A stretch of 26,118 bases of DNA from Planctomycetales bacterium (GTDB lineage Bacteria > Planctomycetota > Phycisphaerae > SM23-33): positions 1-26,118 of the forward strand of contig DAOWOP010000012.1 of the NCBI GenBank assembly GCA_030642005.1, read 5' to 3'. The notes under the pieces were generated by a model. The model was not told where the DNA came from. It worked only from the letters and a program-made list of their open reading frames with translations, and ran no database searches. Positions 1 to 8,023 of this stretch are shown here, in pieces. Each line of letters opens with the position of its first letter. Position 1 is the stretch's first letter. Made by a program: the position numbers and the translations under genes.

Positions 1-58
1 ATTGTTCCGAATTGTTCCGAATCGTTCCCAATCGTTCCGTTTCGTTCCGTTTGGTTCA
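1..58. repeat. Degenerate tandem decamer repeat
   Basis: About six 10-bp units sharing a GTTCC-like core follow one another. The first two are identical (ATTGTTCCGA), and later ones drift (ATCGTTCCCA, ATCGTTCCGT, TTCGTTCCGT, TTGGTTCACG). The array starts at the window edge, so its true length is unknown. It lies beyond the 3' end of ileS. Positions 59-177 show no gene or clear terminator. Confidence 0.75.
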
Positions 59-177
59 CGTTCCCACTCTGTAATCGCTGCGGCCAACCGGCAAGGAGCA
101 GGAGACCCAACCAAATCCCATCACGTACTGGAGGGCTTTTATATTTATCCAGACTATTGTCTCCCGAACCATTCGGC

Positions 178-3156
178 TCAGATTGACTTGCCCAGGGTTT
201 TCATCACTTCGGCGTCGCGGGCGGACAGGTCGGGGTAATCTGCGTCGGAACCCACGTCCGGGCGTCGCTTCCATGAACGGGCGCAGCGGGCGTACTTCTC
301 GCGTGTGTCCTCGACGCGAACGGCGATAGGCAGAGTGTCAGACACAGGCTGCAAAGATGTGCTGCTGATCTTTTCGATCCGTGCGTAGCCGACACCGAGA
401 AGGTCTTCCAGTTCGCCCAGATAGGTTTCCATGAAGGCTTCGGCGGCTGGGTCGGCGGCGGCGATGCTGAAGACGGCTTCGGCGTCGAGGGGATTCTTAA
501 CACCCGCGTTCCGCAACGCTTCCAGTTTGACCAGGCCATCGGCTCGCAGTTCCAGCAGGCGGTCCCAAATCCAAGCTGGGCCGACCTGAATTTCATCGGA
601 AGAGAACTGGGCGAGGTCGGGATTCACGGGGCGCAGGTCTTCGGCCATTTCCAGCATCGCCTCGTCGTATTCCGGCAGCAGAGTCAGGTGTACGCTTTCC
701 GGTTCGTTCGGGTCGCGGGCAGGGATGTGCTCCCAGGCTTCCTCGGCTGTGTGCGGCAGGATCGGGGCGAGGAGTTTGACCAGCGTTACCAGCACCTCGT
801 GCAGAACGGCCTGGGTTGCCCGCCGGTGCGGCGAGTCGGACAGTTCGCAGTAAAGACGGTCTTTCACCGCGGCCATATAGATGCTCGATGCCTGGACCGT
901 GCAGAACTCGTACATCAGCCGCGTCGCGCGGTGGAACTCGTATCGGTCGTAGGCACCGCGTACGTCGCGGACGAGTTGGTGCAGTTCCAGCCTCATCCAG
1001 CGGTCGAGCGAATGCTCGGATGGTTCGGCGGCGTCGGAGGCCGGGTCGAAATCGCAGCACGCGCCCATGCAAAACCGCAGAGTGTTGCGAATTTTCCGAT
1101 ACGCGTCCTCGCTTTGGGCTATGAGGCTTTCGGAGCAGCGGACGTCATCCTGGTAGTTCTGCGACGCCACCCACAGGCGGAGGATGTCGGCGCCGCGTTT
1201 GGAGAGTTGGTCGATAACGTCGATGGTGTTGCCGAGCGACTTTGACATCTTGTGCCCATCTTCGGTTACGACAAAGCCGTGGGTCAGGACGGTCCTGAAC
1301 GGCGGCAGCCCCGCCGCACCAAGCGCCGGCAACAGCGACAACTGGAACCACCCGCGGTGCTGATCGGAACCTTCAAGGTACAGATCGACCGGGATTTCCC
1401 CGACCAGCCCGCGCTGTATGGCTACGGCGAACCAACTGGAACCGGACTCGAACCAGACGTCGAAGATGTCATGGCCGGTGTGGAGTTTTGCGGCGTCGAA
1501 AGTGTTCGGATTAGCCAGGTCCGGATCGTCGGCCGGGTTGTAGTCAGCCAGCAGTTCAGCCGGCGAGTCCGTGAACCAGCAGTCCGAGCCGCGTTCGGCG
1601 AAACGTTTGGCGACGGCGCGGACGGATGCGGGCGTCAGCAGTACCAGCCCGGCCTCGTCGAAGAAGGCCGGTATCGGCAGGCCCCAACTCCGCTGGCGTG
1701 AGATGCACCAGTCGGGCCTGCTTTCGAGCATTCCGGCCAGGCGGTTCCTGCCCCAGGCGGGGACGAAATCCATCCCGCCTTCGTCGGCGCTCTTTCGGCA
1801 GGCGTCCATCGCCATCTCACGCAGCGTCGTGCCGCGCTTCATGGAGCCATCGACAGCCACGAACCACTGCTCGGTCGCGCGGAAGATCGTCGGCGTCTTG
1901 CTCCGCCAGTCGTGCGGGTAGGAGTGCGTGATGGCCTGGCGGTGGAACAGCGTTCCGGCGTTGCCGAGAAAATCCACCACCAGCGGATTGGCGTCCCAGA
2001 CGCTCTTTCCGATCAGCCAATCCGGCGCGGTCTCGTCAAGCGTGCCGTCCTCGCGGACCGGGCAATAGACTTCCAGGTCGAACTTCAGTGCAGTGCCGTA
2101 GTCTTCCATTCCATGGCCCGGTGCGGTGTGGACCAGGCCCGTGCCGTCTTCCAGCGTAACGTAATTGGCAGGGACGACCGGGCAGATTTTCCCGTCAATC
2201 AGCGGGTGCAGGTAGGTAATTCCGGCATCGACCATCGCAGCGCCGCGTGCGGTCGCCAGGACCTCGAATTTCCCGACGCCGCCGACACCGCAGACCTTCT
2301 CGACCAGGTCGCTTGCGATAACGGCGATGGCGTCCCTGCCGGCGTGTTTGAATTTCACAGCCGAGTATTCAAAATCTGGATGCACAGCCACAGCAAGGTT
2401 CGCCGGCAGTGTCCACGGCGTAGTCGTCCAGACCATCAGATACGCCGGCGTCTTATCGTCCAGGTTGAACAGGCCCTTCAGTGCCGAGGGGTCGGCCGTG
2501 GTCAGCAGGACGTAGATGCTGTCGTCTTCGCGGTCGTGATATTCCAGTTCGGCTTCTGCCAGTGCGGTGCGGTTCTCGATCGACCAGTGGACCGGCTTGA
2601 GTTGCCGAAAGACCAGCCCCTGCTCGACGAGGCGTGCGAAGACCTCCAGCACAGCCGATTCGTATTCCGGCGTCATTGTGATGTATGGCTTGTCGAATTC
2701 GCCGAGGACGCCCAGCCGCTGAATCTGCTCGGACTGGATGTTGACGAACTTGTCGGCGTGCGCGGCGCATCGGCGGCGGATCTCCATCGACGTCATGGTC
2801 GCCATCTTCTCGCCGAGTTGTTCGACGATTTTCTGCTCGATGGGCTGGCCGTGGCAATCCCAACCGGGGATCATCGGCGCGTCATAGCCGGTCATGTTCC
2901 TGTAGCGGATGACAATGTCCTTGAGGACCTTGTTCAACGCCTGGCCCATATGGATGTTGGCATTGGCGTACGGCGGGCCGTCGTGGAGGATGAATCGCGG
3001 CGCCCCCGCGCGGGCATCGCGAATCTGCCCGTAAAGGTTTTGCTTAGCCCATTGAGCCTGCATGGCCGGTTCCTTCTTCAATAGCCCGGCGCGCATGTCG
3101 AAGTTGGTCTTGGGAAGATTCAACGTGTCTTTGTAATTTTTCTTTTTCTCGTTCAT
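178..3156 (-). CDS. ileS: Isoleucyl-tRNA synthetase
   Basis: Cytoplasmic class I aminoacyl-tRNA synthetase that charges tRNA-Ile with isoleucine. The 992-residue product has the N-terminal PPYANANIH segment, with the HIGH-type signature reading HMGQ at 69-72; a long CP1 editing insertion (about 190-410, with WTTTPWTLPAN at 243-253); the DQHRGWF catalytic segment (598-604); KMSKS at 636-640; and a helical anticodon-binding domain. Two features are unusual. The last HIGH residue is Q rather than H. The C-terminal zinc knuckle, usually two CxxC pairs, is mostly lost: the frame of the motif survives at 954-981, but three of the four ligand positions read Y955, S978 and D981 and only C958 remains. 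Length fits bacterial IleRS. The gene diverges from the gene at 3313. The ATG at 3156 is the natural start because the next in-frame Met lies inside the conserved N-terminus. Confidence 0.97.
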   Translation of the reverse strand: MNEKKKNYKDTLNLPKTNFDMRAGLLKKEPAMQAQWAKQNLYGQIRDARAGAPRFILHDGPPYANANIHMGQALNKVLKDIVIRYRNMTGYDAPMIPGWDCHGQPIEQKIVEQLGEKMATMTSMEIRRRCAAHADKFVNIQSEQIQRLGVLGEFDKPYITMTPEYESAVLEVFARLVEQGLVFRQLKPVHWSIENRTALAEAELEYHDREDDSIYVLLTTADPSALKGLFNLDDKTPAYLMVWTTTPWTLPANLAVAVHPDFEYSAVKFKHAGRDAIAVIASDLVEKVCGVGGVGKFEVLATARGAAMVDAGITYLHPLIDGKICPVVPANYVTLEDGTGLVHTAPGHGMEDYGTALKFDLEVYCPVREDGTLDETAPDWLIGKSVWDANPLVVDFLGNAGTLFHRQAITHSYPHDWRSKTPTIFRATEQWFVAVDGSMKRGTTLREMAMDACRKSADEGGMDFVPAWGRNRLAGMLESRPDWCISRQRSWGLPIPAFFDEAGLVLLTPASVRAVAKRFAERGSDCWFTDSPAELLADYNPADDPDLANPNTFDAAKLHTGHDIFDVWFESGSSWFAVAIQRGLVGEIPVDLYLEGSDQHRGWFQLSLLPALGAAGLPPFRTVLTHGFVVTEDGHKMSKSLGNTIDVIDQLSKRGADILRLWVASQNYQDDVRCSESLIAQSEDAYRKIRNTLRFCMGACCDFDPASDAAEPSEHSLDRWMRLELHQLVRDVRGAYDRYEFHRATRLMYEFCTVQASSIYMAAVKDRLYCELSDSPHRRATQAVLHEVLVTLVKLLAPILPHTAEEAWEHIPARDPNEPESVHLTLLPEYDEAMLEMAEDLRPVNPDLAQFSSDEIQVGPAWIWDRLLELRADGLVKLEALRNAGVKNPLDAEAVFSIAAADPAAEAFMETYLGELEDLLGVGYARIEKISSTSLQPVSDTLPIAVRVEDTREKYARCARSWKRRPDVGSDADYPDLSARDAEVMKTLGKSI

Positions 3157-3231
3157 TGTCGGTATCCTGAATTGTGAGCATTGTGCATTTATAAGCGGCC
3201 TGCGTCAATGGCGTTTGATTCTGTTGATAAC

Positions 3232-3260
3232 TTGTCATGCCACGCGCGCGAAGTTAGGAT
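3232..3260 (+). promoter_or_regulatory. Putative sigma-70 promoter for the gene at 3313
   Basis: TTGTCA (3232-3237) and TAGGAT (3255-3260) are separated by 17 bases. This predicts a start near 3268 and a leader of about 45 bases ending in the AAGGAG at 3301-3306. It lies in the divergent ileS spacer. Identified by eye only. Confidence 0.35.
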
Positions 3261-3312
3261 ACGCCGAGTCGGGTGCAATGGGTTCATTGATATTTTCAGA
3301 AAGGAGCCGAGC

Positions 3313-4002
3313 ATGACACAGACGCCTCCGCCGATGGCGCCTCCTCCGGCTGTGATGCCGGGCGGGCAGAAAAAGGCTGTGGGACTCGCCGTAGCCGCAC
3401 TGGTCCTGGGAATCTGCGGGTTTATTCCGTGGCTGGGCTTTTTGTGCGGACTGGTTGCGGTGATCCTCGGAATCGTCGCACTGGCGCAGCAGACCTCGCG
3501 CAAAGGTCTGGCCATCGCCGGTATCATAACCGGAGTAACCGGACCTGCCCTGATGATAGCGCTGATGGTGGCCTTTCTCGTGCCCGTATTAAGCCGCGCG
3601 AAGGGACCGGCGAGACGTGTAAGGTGCATGTCCAATCTCAAGAGTATCGGCTTGGCGATCACGTTCTACACCGACGAAAACGAAGATGTCTATCCAGCCG
3701 ATCTGGAAAGCATTGTCGATGATTACCTTGTTGAGAGGACGTTATTGAAATGCCCCTCCGCCAGGAGCAGCCGGGACTGCGATTATTTCTATTCTCCGCC
3801 GCCGAAAACAAAAGAAGGTGTGTACGAACTTCGCTCCATTATCGCCTGTGATTTCAAGGACAATCACGACGGCGAAAGCAGGAGTGTCCTCTTTGCCGTC
3901 GGGTCGGTAAGGTGGTTATCCGAGGAGGATTTTCAGCAGGAGTTGCAGCAGCCGTACAACGCCGCATTCGCCGCGGCGCTGCGTGAGGTAGAAGGACCAT
4001 AA
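3313..4002 (+). CDS. DUF4190-type membrane protein with pseudopilin-like C-terminal domain
   Basis: Function unknown. The start at 3313 is chosen because AAGGAG lies 6 bases upstream and the product begins with a Pro-rich tail (MTQTPPPMAPPPAVMPGG). Two hydrophobic hairpin segments with GLAVAALVLGICGFIPW and GLVAVILGIVALAQQ follow at about 23-57, the DUF4190 pattern, and then a third membrane segment at about 67-92. The remaining ~135 residues start with RCMSNLKSIGLAITFYTDEN and then YPADL. This resembles the periplasmic part of the type II secretion pseudopilin/DUF1559-like proteins abundant in Planctomycetes, but without an N-terminal prepilin cleavage site. It is therefore probably an inner-membrane protein with a soluble extracytoplasmic domain. 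It ends 17 bases before purF and may share its transcript. An in-frame extension to 3181 lacks a ribosome site and was not used. Confidence 0.8.
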   Translation: MTQTPPPMAPPPAVMPGGQKKAVGLAVAALVLGICGFIPWLGFLCGLVAVILGIVALAQQTSRKGLAIAGIITGVTGPALMIALMVAFLVPVLSRAKGPARRVRCMSNLKSIGLAITFYTDENEDVYPADLESIVDDYLVERTLLKCPSARSSRDCDYFYSPPPKTKEGVYELRSIIACDFKDNHDGESRSVLFAVGSVRWLSEEDFQQELQQPYNAAFAAALREVEGP

Positions 4003-4019
4003 AGAAGAAGGAATAGATT

Positions 4020-5564
4020 TTGAGCGAAGATATTCATCACAATTGCGGCGTGGCGGCGATGTGTCGGCTCGGCAGGTCGGCCGGCGGCGGCGATGTCGTT
4101 GCGATGCTGCCGCAGATGCTGCTTGACCTTCAGAATCGCGGTCAATTGGCGGCCGGGCTGACCAGTTACCGGCCGAAGCTGGCGCAGATACTCGGCACAT
4201 TCAAGGATGTCGGAACGGTCAGCGAAGTCTTTCGCATGTCGCATCCGGGCAAGTACCGGTCGATTATCAGCGAGTACGCCGGCCAGGCCGCTATCGGGCA
4301 CACTCGCTATGCGACCTGCGGTGCCGACGACGTCCGCTACGCCCAGCCGTTCGAGCGCCACCACGGTCGCCTGTGGAAATGGTTCGCCTTCGCTTTCAAC
4401 GGGCAACTCGCCAACTACGCCGACCTCCGCGACCGCCTGCTGGCGAAGCGGGGTTATCACTTCACGCTGAATACAGACACCGAGATGATCATGCACGCCC
4501 TGTCCTATCGCCTTCGCGGCGACAAGCCGCCTGACCCTCACAAGGTAATGGCCTCGCTTGGCAGGACATTCGACGGGGCATACAACATCGCCTTCCTCGA
4601 CGCGATGGGTCGGATGTTCGTCGCGCGCGACCCGCTGGGTATTCGCCCGATGAGTTGGGCGGTCAAAGGTGAACTCTTCGCCGCCGCCAGCGAGTCGGTG
4701 GCCTTGTCCAATCTCGGCTTCACCGACATCAAGTCGCTGCCGCCCGGCGAGATGGCGATTATCGACAACGGCCGGCTGCGTTTCGAGCGGTTCGCACACA
4801 ATAACAGGTGCGCCCATTGTTTCTTTGAATGGGTCTATTTCTCCAATGTCGCCAGCACGATGGACAGTTCGAGCGTCTATATGGCCCGGGCGAATTCAGG
4901 CCGGCGGCTGGCGGAACTGGAAACCGAAAAGATAGATTCATCCTGCGTGGTCGTGCCGGTCCCCGACACAGCCAAGGCCGCCGCCGACGCATTCGCCTAT
5001 TCGCTCGGCGTTCCGTGCGTCGAGGGGCTGATTCGCAATCGCTACATCGGCAGGACGTTCATCCAGCCCAGCGGCACGCGGTCGCGCAGCGCCGAAGGCA
5101 AATACACACCGCTTCCGGCGGTACTGACCGGAAAAAGGGTCTTCCTCGTGGAGGATTCCATCGTTCGCTCGACGACGCTGCGGGCGCTGGCCAAGCAGAT
5201 TCGCCGCCGGGGCTTGGCGAAGGAAATCCACGTCCGCGTCGCCTGCCCGCCTATCGTCGCGCCGTGCTTCTACGGCATCGACATGTCAAGGATGGGCGAA
5301 CTGTTCGCGCCGAAATTCGTCGAGCGAAATTACACCGGTTCGCCCACGCCGGCGATGCAGAAGCGAATGTCAAAGGCGCTGAAAATCGACAGCCTGCGAT
5401 ACCTCGCAGTCGAGGACATCGCCAAGTGCATCGGCATCGACTCGGATAAGTTGTGCACCGGCTGTGTAACCGCCCGCTATCCGACAGAATGGGGCAAAAA
5501 ACACTTCCGCCGAGCCAAACGCCAGGCCCGCCGGGGAAAAGAAACCACACGCACGTATGAATAA
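4020..5564 (+). CDS. purF: Amidophosphoribosyltransferase (PurF type)
   Basis: Probably the first committed enzyme of purine synthesis, making phosphoribosylamine from PRPP and glutamine. The N-terminal class II glutaminase half has a candidate nucleophile Cys9 (NCGVAAM) after an eight-residue propeptide that would have to be removed, GHTRYATCG (93-101) and FNGQLANY (126-133). The C-terminal phosphoribosyltransferase half has FLVEDSIVRSTT (375-386), where most PurF proteins read DDSIVRGTT. Cysteines C267 (CFFEWVYF), C416 (PCFYGIDMS), C479 and C482 (LCTGC) match the positions of the four [4Fe-4S] ligands of Bacillus-type PurF, so an oxygen-labile cluster is expected. The 514-residue length is a little long, with a basic tail. 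The start is TTG at 4020, preceded by a purine-rich AGAAGGAA; no better ATG lies upstream. The deviations in the PRPP loop leave some room for a paralogue. Confidence 0.9.
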   Translation: MSEDIHHNCGVAAMCRLGRSAGGGDVVAMLPQMLLDLQNRGQLAAGLTSYRPKLAQILGTFKDVGTVSEVFRMSHPGKYRSIISEYAGQAAIGHTRYATCGADDVRYAQPFERHHGRLWKWFAFAFNGQLANYADLRDRLLAKRGYHFTLNTDTEMIMHALSYRLRGDKPPDPHKVMASLGRTFDGAYNIAFLDAMGRMFVARDPLGIRPMSWAVKGELFAAASESVALSNLGFTDIKSLPPGEMAIIDNGRLRFERFAHNNRCAHCFFEWVYFSNVASTMDSSSVYMARANSGRRLAELETEKIDSSCVVVPVPDTAKAAADAFAYSLGVPCVEGLIRNRYIGRTFIQPSGTRSRSAEGKYTPLPAVLTGKRVFLVEDSIVRSTTLRALAKQIRRRGLAKEIHVRVACPPIVAPCFYGIDMSRMGELFAPKFVERNYTGSPTPAMQKRMSKALKIDSLRYLAVEDIAKCIGIDSDKLCTGCVTARYPTEWGKKHFRRAKRQARRGKETTRTYE

Positions 5565-5671
5565 ATATGAGTCTTGCGCGGTGGGCCTCCTGACCTCGCC
5601 GCCCGAGCCGCAGAGGACGCCGCAAAATTGCCGGGGTAATTCGTGGACTTTTTTCGACCTGTGAACAAAGC

Positions 5672-6535
5672 ATGTTCCGTGCGTTAATGACAATATGGCT
5701 CATTGGGGTAAGCGTATCGGCGGTCAAAATCCGCGAAGACCCGCCGGTAGCGTCCAGGCCGGCGAGTGGCGACGTTACCGGACGGATTACGCCTTCGGCG
5801 AAAGTCGCTGAAATCTATGCCGTCAGTCGGGCTACGTCGAAGCGTTACAAACCCAGCCGGTTCGATAAAAAGAGCGGAAAGTTCCGCTTCAAAAACCTGC
5901 CCGGCGACGCGACTTACGACGTCGGAATCATTACCGCCGATGGCCGGCGAATCGAGGGGATAGACCTTTCCCGGCACGAGGCGAGGATGCTCCGCTTGGC
6001 GGCCATTCGGCGAAAACAACTGAAACTTCCCGCAGAACGGAAACGAAAGTTCACTAACGAAGACGCTGACGCGCTGCTTAAATATGTCAAAGACCTGAAG
6101 GACTTCTGTGATGTCCGCCGGGTTTTGTATATCAAAGGCGACGGCCTTCGCGCGACGATGCTGGTCGAGGTGATGCGGGTCAAGCCGTTTCACGCCCAGC
6201 GCGGGGATGAAGTCGTCTGGCGGATGGAATTGTGGTATTTCCGCTATCGCTACGGCGGGTGGGAGCGGCTGGGAAACGTGGAGCGAGTTCTTCAGCGCCG
6301 CCGAATACAGGCGGCGGAATGGAAGGCCATCACGCTGGTGTATTATCCCGGCCTAAGCGCCTACGTGGATGAGAAGGGTAAATCCAGGCCGGTGAAGTTC
6401 GCGATCCCCGAACGTCTCGACGGCACCCGAGGCCGATTGGCCGGAACCAACCCCGTCCAGGAAACCAAACCTGTTATCATCGGTTTGACTGCGATAACAC
6501 GCCCAATGACGCAGCCAACCCAACCTGCAAAATAA
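5672..6535 (+). CDS. Hypothetical exported protein with carboxypeptidase-regulatory-like N-terminus
   Basis: Not recognised as a named family. The 287-residue product begins with a short hydrophobic segment (LMTIWLIGVSVSAV) that could be a weak signal peptide or anchor. At about 33-95 a small beta-rich segment with GDVTGRITP and then FRFKNLPGDATYDVGI resembles the carboxypeptidase-regulatory/SpaA-like fold that many surface proteins carry. The remainder (about 110-260) is a basic, aromatic-rich region (ELWYFRYRYGGWERL) of unknown fold, ending in a Pro/Thr-rich tail. No clear ribosome-binding site precedes the ATG at 5672, and the second Met (5687) is a possible alternative. The 107-base gap after purF contains no obvious promoter. 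The stop lies one base from the convergent DUF2283 gene. Confidence 0.65.
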   Translation: MFRALMTIWLIGVSVSAVKIREDPPVASRPASGDVTGRITPSAKVAEIYAVSRATSKRYKPSRFDKKSGKFRFKNLPGDATYDVGIITADGRRIEGIDLSRHEARMLRLAAIRRKQLKLPAERKRKFTNEDADALLKYVKDLKDFCDVRRVLYIKGDGLRATMLVEVMRVKPFHAQRGDEVVWRMELWYFRYRYGGWERLGNVERVLQRRRIQAAEWKAITLVYYPGLSAYVDEKGKSRPVKFAIPERLDGTRGRLAGTNPVQETKPVIIGLTAITRPMTQPTQPAK

Positions 6536-6536
6536 A

Positions 6537-6806
6537 TTATCCCGCCAACAGTGGGGCTAACTCTTCTTTTTCAAGCGTTTGCTGGTGGAGTTCGGTAAGC
6601 AGGTCGTTAATCTCCTGAACGGAGACGGTTGAGGGAGATGTTATTTCGATTCCGACAGGCTGGTCGTCATCGGCATAGTCCACAACCAGTCCCGGCGCCG
6701 CTTTCCGTGACCGTGCTACCTTATCGTCAGATTTAGCAAGATATAGATAGCCTGCCAGCGCCTTACCGTGACGATACGTGATTTCAAGATATATATCCCT
6801 GGTCAT
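6537..6806 (-). CDS. DUF2283-family protein, putative antitoxin partner
   Basis: Small 89-residue protein with the DUF2283 pattern: a strand with ALAGYLYLA, then PGLVVDYADDDQPVGIEI, where the VDYDxxGxxVGIEI core is the family hallmark. Its biochemical role is not established. It is the second gene of a two-gene unit, starting 7 bases after the DUF4258 gene stops, with AGGATG overlapping that gene's end as a ribosome site. DUF2283 genes commonly sit next to DUF4258 genes in mobile or TA-like pairs, so I infer an antitoxin role. That role is inferred from context, not from any catalytic motif. Confidence 0.8.
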   Translation of the reverse strand: MTRDIYLEITYRHGKALAGYLYLAKSDDKVARSRKAAPGLVVDYADDDQPVGIEITSPSTVSVQEINDLLTELHQQTLEKEELAPLLAG

Positions 6807-6813
6807 ATCGTAT

Positions 6814-7077
6814 TCATCCTACCATATAGGCTGTGATAATAACAAGCCGACGAAGATGTTGATCAGGCTCGACGATGATTTCCCATGGCTTGCCGTGCCA
6901 TTTTGTCGAAATGAGCCATCGTTCCGGTTCCACATCAGGTTTATATTCGGTAGCATCGGTAAGCATTATTCGGAGGTCGGCTTCATTGAACTGACGTTTA
7001 ATCATTCGACGGAGCAGATGGAGGCTCAACTCCAATTCCCATTCCCACCATTCAGGCCAATCGCTTCGGTTTTTCAT
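6814..7077 (-). CDS. DUF4258-family protein, putative toxin partner
   Basis: Small protein of about 87 residues. It has the DUF4258 layout: an N-terminal helix with LHLLRRMIKRQFNEADL, a turn with a hydrophobic strand pair around WLISTKWHGKPWEIIVEP, and a C-terminal LVIITAYMVG strand. The fold resembles small RNase/RelE-like toxins, but no catalytic residues can be assigned with confidence. ATG at 7077 is preferred, with AAAGGCG upstream; a TTG at 7080 is the alternative and adds one residue. The gene lies 38 bases downstream of scpA and 7 bases upstream of the DUF2283 gene, suggesting a bicistronic pair inserted after scpA. Confidence 0.78.
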   Translation of the reverse strand: MKNRSDWPEWWEWELELSLHLLRRMIKRQFNEADLRIMLTDATEYKPDVEPERWLISTKWHGKPWEIIVEPDQHLRRLVIITAYMVG

Positions 7078-7115
7078 CAATTCGCCTTTAATTTATCAGT
7101 TATTTTAGACGAGTT

Positions 7116-7844
7116 CTATGAATCGCCTGTTTTCATATAGACGTAGATTTCTCCGAATGGTCTTTCCTGCTCAATGGTGATTTTGCCTCGGCGGATTAGT
7201 TCGAGTATAGCCAGGAACAGGCCTACCAGTTCGGTCCGGTGGATCCTGCCGGCGAATATCTGCCTGAAGGTCATGTCGCCTTCGCGTCCGAGGCGGTCGA
7301 GGATGTCTGTGATGTGCAGTTCGATGGGTGTGTCGTCGTAGATAATCTCGGCCTCGGTGAGGTGCTGCCCGACCGAGGTCATCAGGTCGTTGAATGCCTC
7401 GATAAGGTCCCAGATATTGACTTCTTCGAGGTCTTTGCCGGGCGGTTCTTCCTGCTCGATTTCCGTCGGTTTTCGTGGAAATCGCATTGATTGATTGTCG
7501 GCTGCGTCGCGGAGGTCGCCGGCGGCGTCCTTGAAGGCCTTGTATTCCAGCAGTTGCCTGACGAGTTCGACCCGCGGGTCGAGCAGTTCCTCATCGCCGG
7601 CATCCTCCTGGCTGGCAGGCAGGAGCATCCGCGTCTTAATTTCCATCAGCGTCGCCGCCAGGACCAGGAACTCGCCGGCCAGGTCGGGGTCGAGCATTTT
7701 CAGCGTCTCGACGTGCGTGCAATATTGCTCGGTAATTCGGGCGATGGGGATATCGTGAATGTCGATCTCCTCCCGCCGGATCAGGTACAGCAGCAGGTCC
7801 ATCGGACCGTTGTATATGTCAAGATTTACGCGGTAATCGGTCAT
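7116..7844 (-). CDS. scpA: Segregation and condensation protein A (kleisin)
   Basis: Kleisin subunit that bridges the SMC dimer and binds ScpB, acting in chromosome compaction and segregation in the cytoplasm. The 242-residue product opens with the strongly conserved ScpA block YNGPMDLLLYLIRREEIDI and continues IPIARITEQY, then FLVLAATLMEIKTRMLLP (about 59-76). An acidic linker follows, and a C-terminal winged-helix region (RTELVGLFLAILELIRRGKI) that would contact the SMC head. Length and domain order are typical. No smc or scpB is visible in the window. The start at 7844 aligns with the usual family N-terminus, although its ribosome site is weak. trpS lies upstream on the same strand, separated by the RAYT element. 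Confidence 0.95.
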   Translation of the reverse strand: MTDYRVNLDIYNGPMDLLLYLIRREEIDIHDIPIARITEQYCTHVETLKMLDPDLAGEFLVLAATLMEIKTRMLLPASQEDAGDEELLDPRVELVRQLLEYKAFKDAAGDLRDAADNQSMRFPRKPTEIEQEEPPGKDLEEVNIWDLIEAFNDLMTSVGQHLTEAEIIYDDTPIELHITDILDRLGREGDMTFRQIFAGRIHRTELVGLFLAILELIRRGKITIEQERPFGEIYVYMKTGDS

Positions 7845-7900
7845 CGAATTATCAGATTAGCAGGGATACGGGGAATTCACGAGATGTTTTATGAGATAGA

Positions 7901-8023
7901 TTTTGCGAAGCCGCAAGCGTTGGTCAGGTCTATTTGCTCCTTCGAGAGTTATCCTTTACATAATGAATCGACTTGCGTCTTTACATGATTGAGTCTTATC
8001 AACGCTTGCGGCTTCGCAAAACG
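7901..8023. repeat. Left pair of inverted REP hairpins (REP-a, REP-b)
   Basis: Two perfect inverted copies of a 22-bp core lie at 7901-7922 and 8000-8021, 77 bases apart. Each core contains TTGCG-(AAGC or GCTT)-CGCAA, a 5-bp stem with a tetraloop, so every unit is itself a small hairpin and the pair can fold into a larger one. REP-b ends two bases before the RAYT stop codon. The layout matches the paired REP (BIME) arrangement associated with RAYT transposases. Confidence 0.88.

Noticed and set aside
1912..3084. Long open frame (390 codons) on the plus strand inside ileS
   Set aside because: It is antisense to the well-conserved ileS frame, has no family resemblance and no ribosome-binding site. 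Long mirror frames are expected in GC-rich coding DNA.
3157..3312. T-box leader for ileS
   Set aside because: The spacer is about 150 bases shared with a divergent gene, and I saw no T-box core or specifier stem-loop.
7239..7490. Small plus-strand open frames opposite scpA
   Set aside because: They lie wholly within scpA on the opposite strand and show no independent signals.
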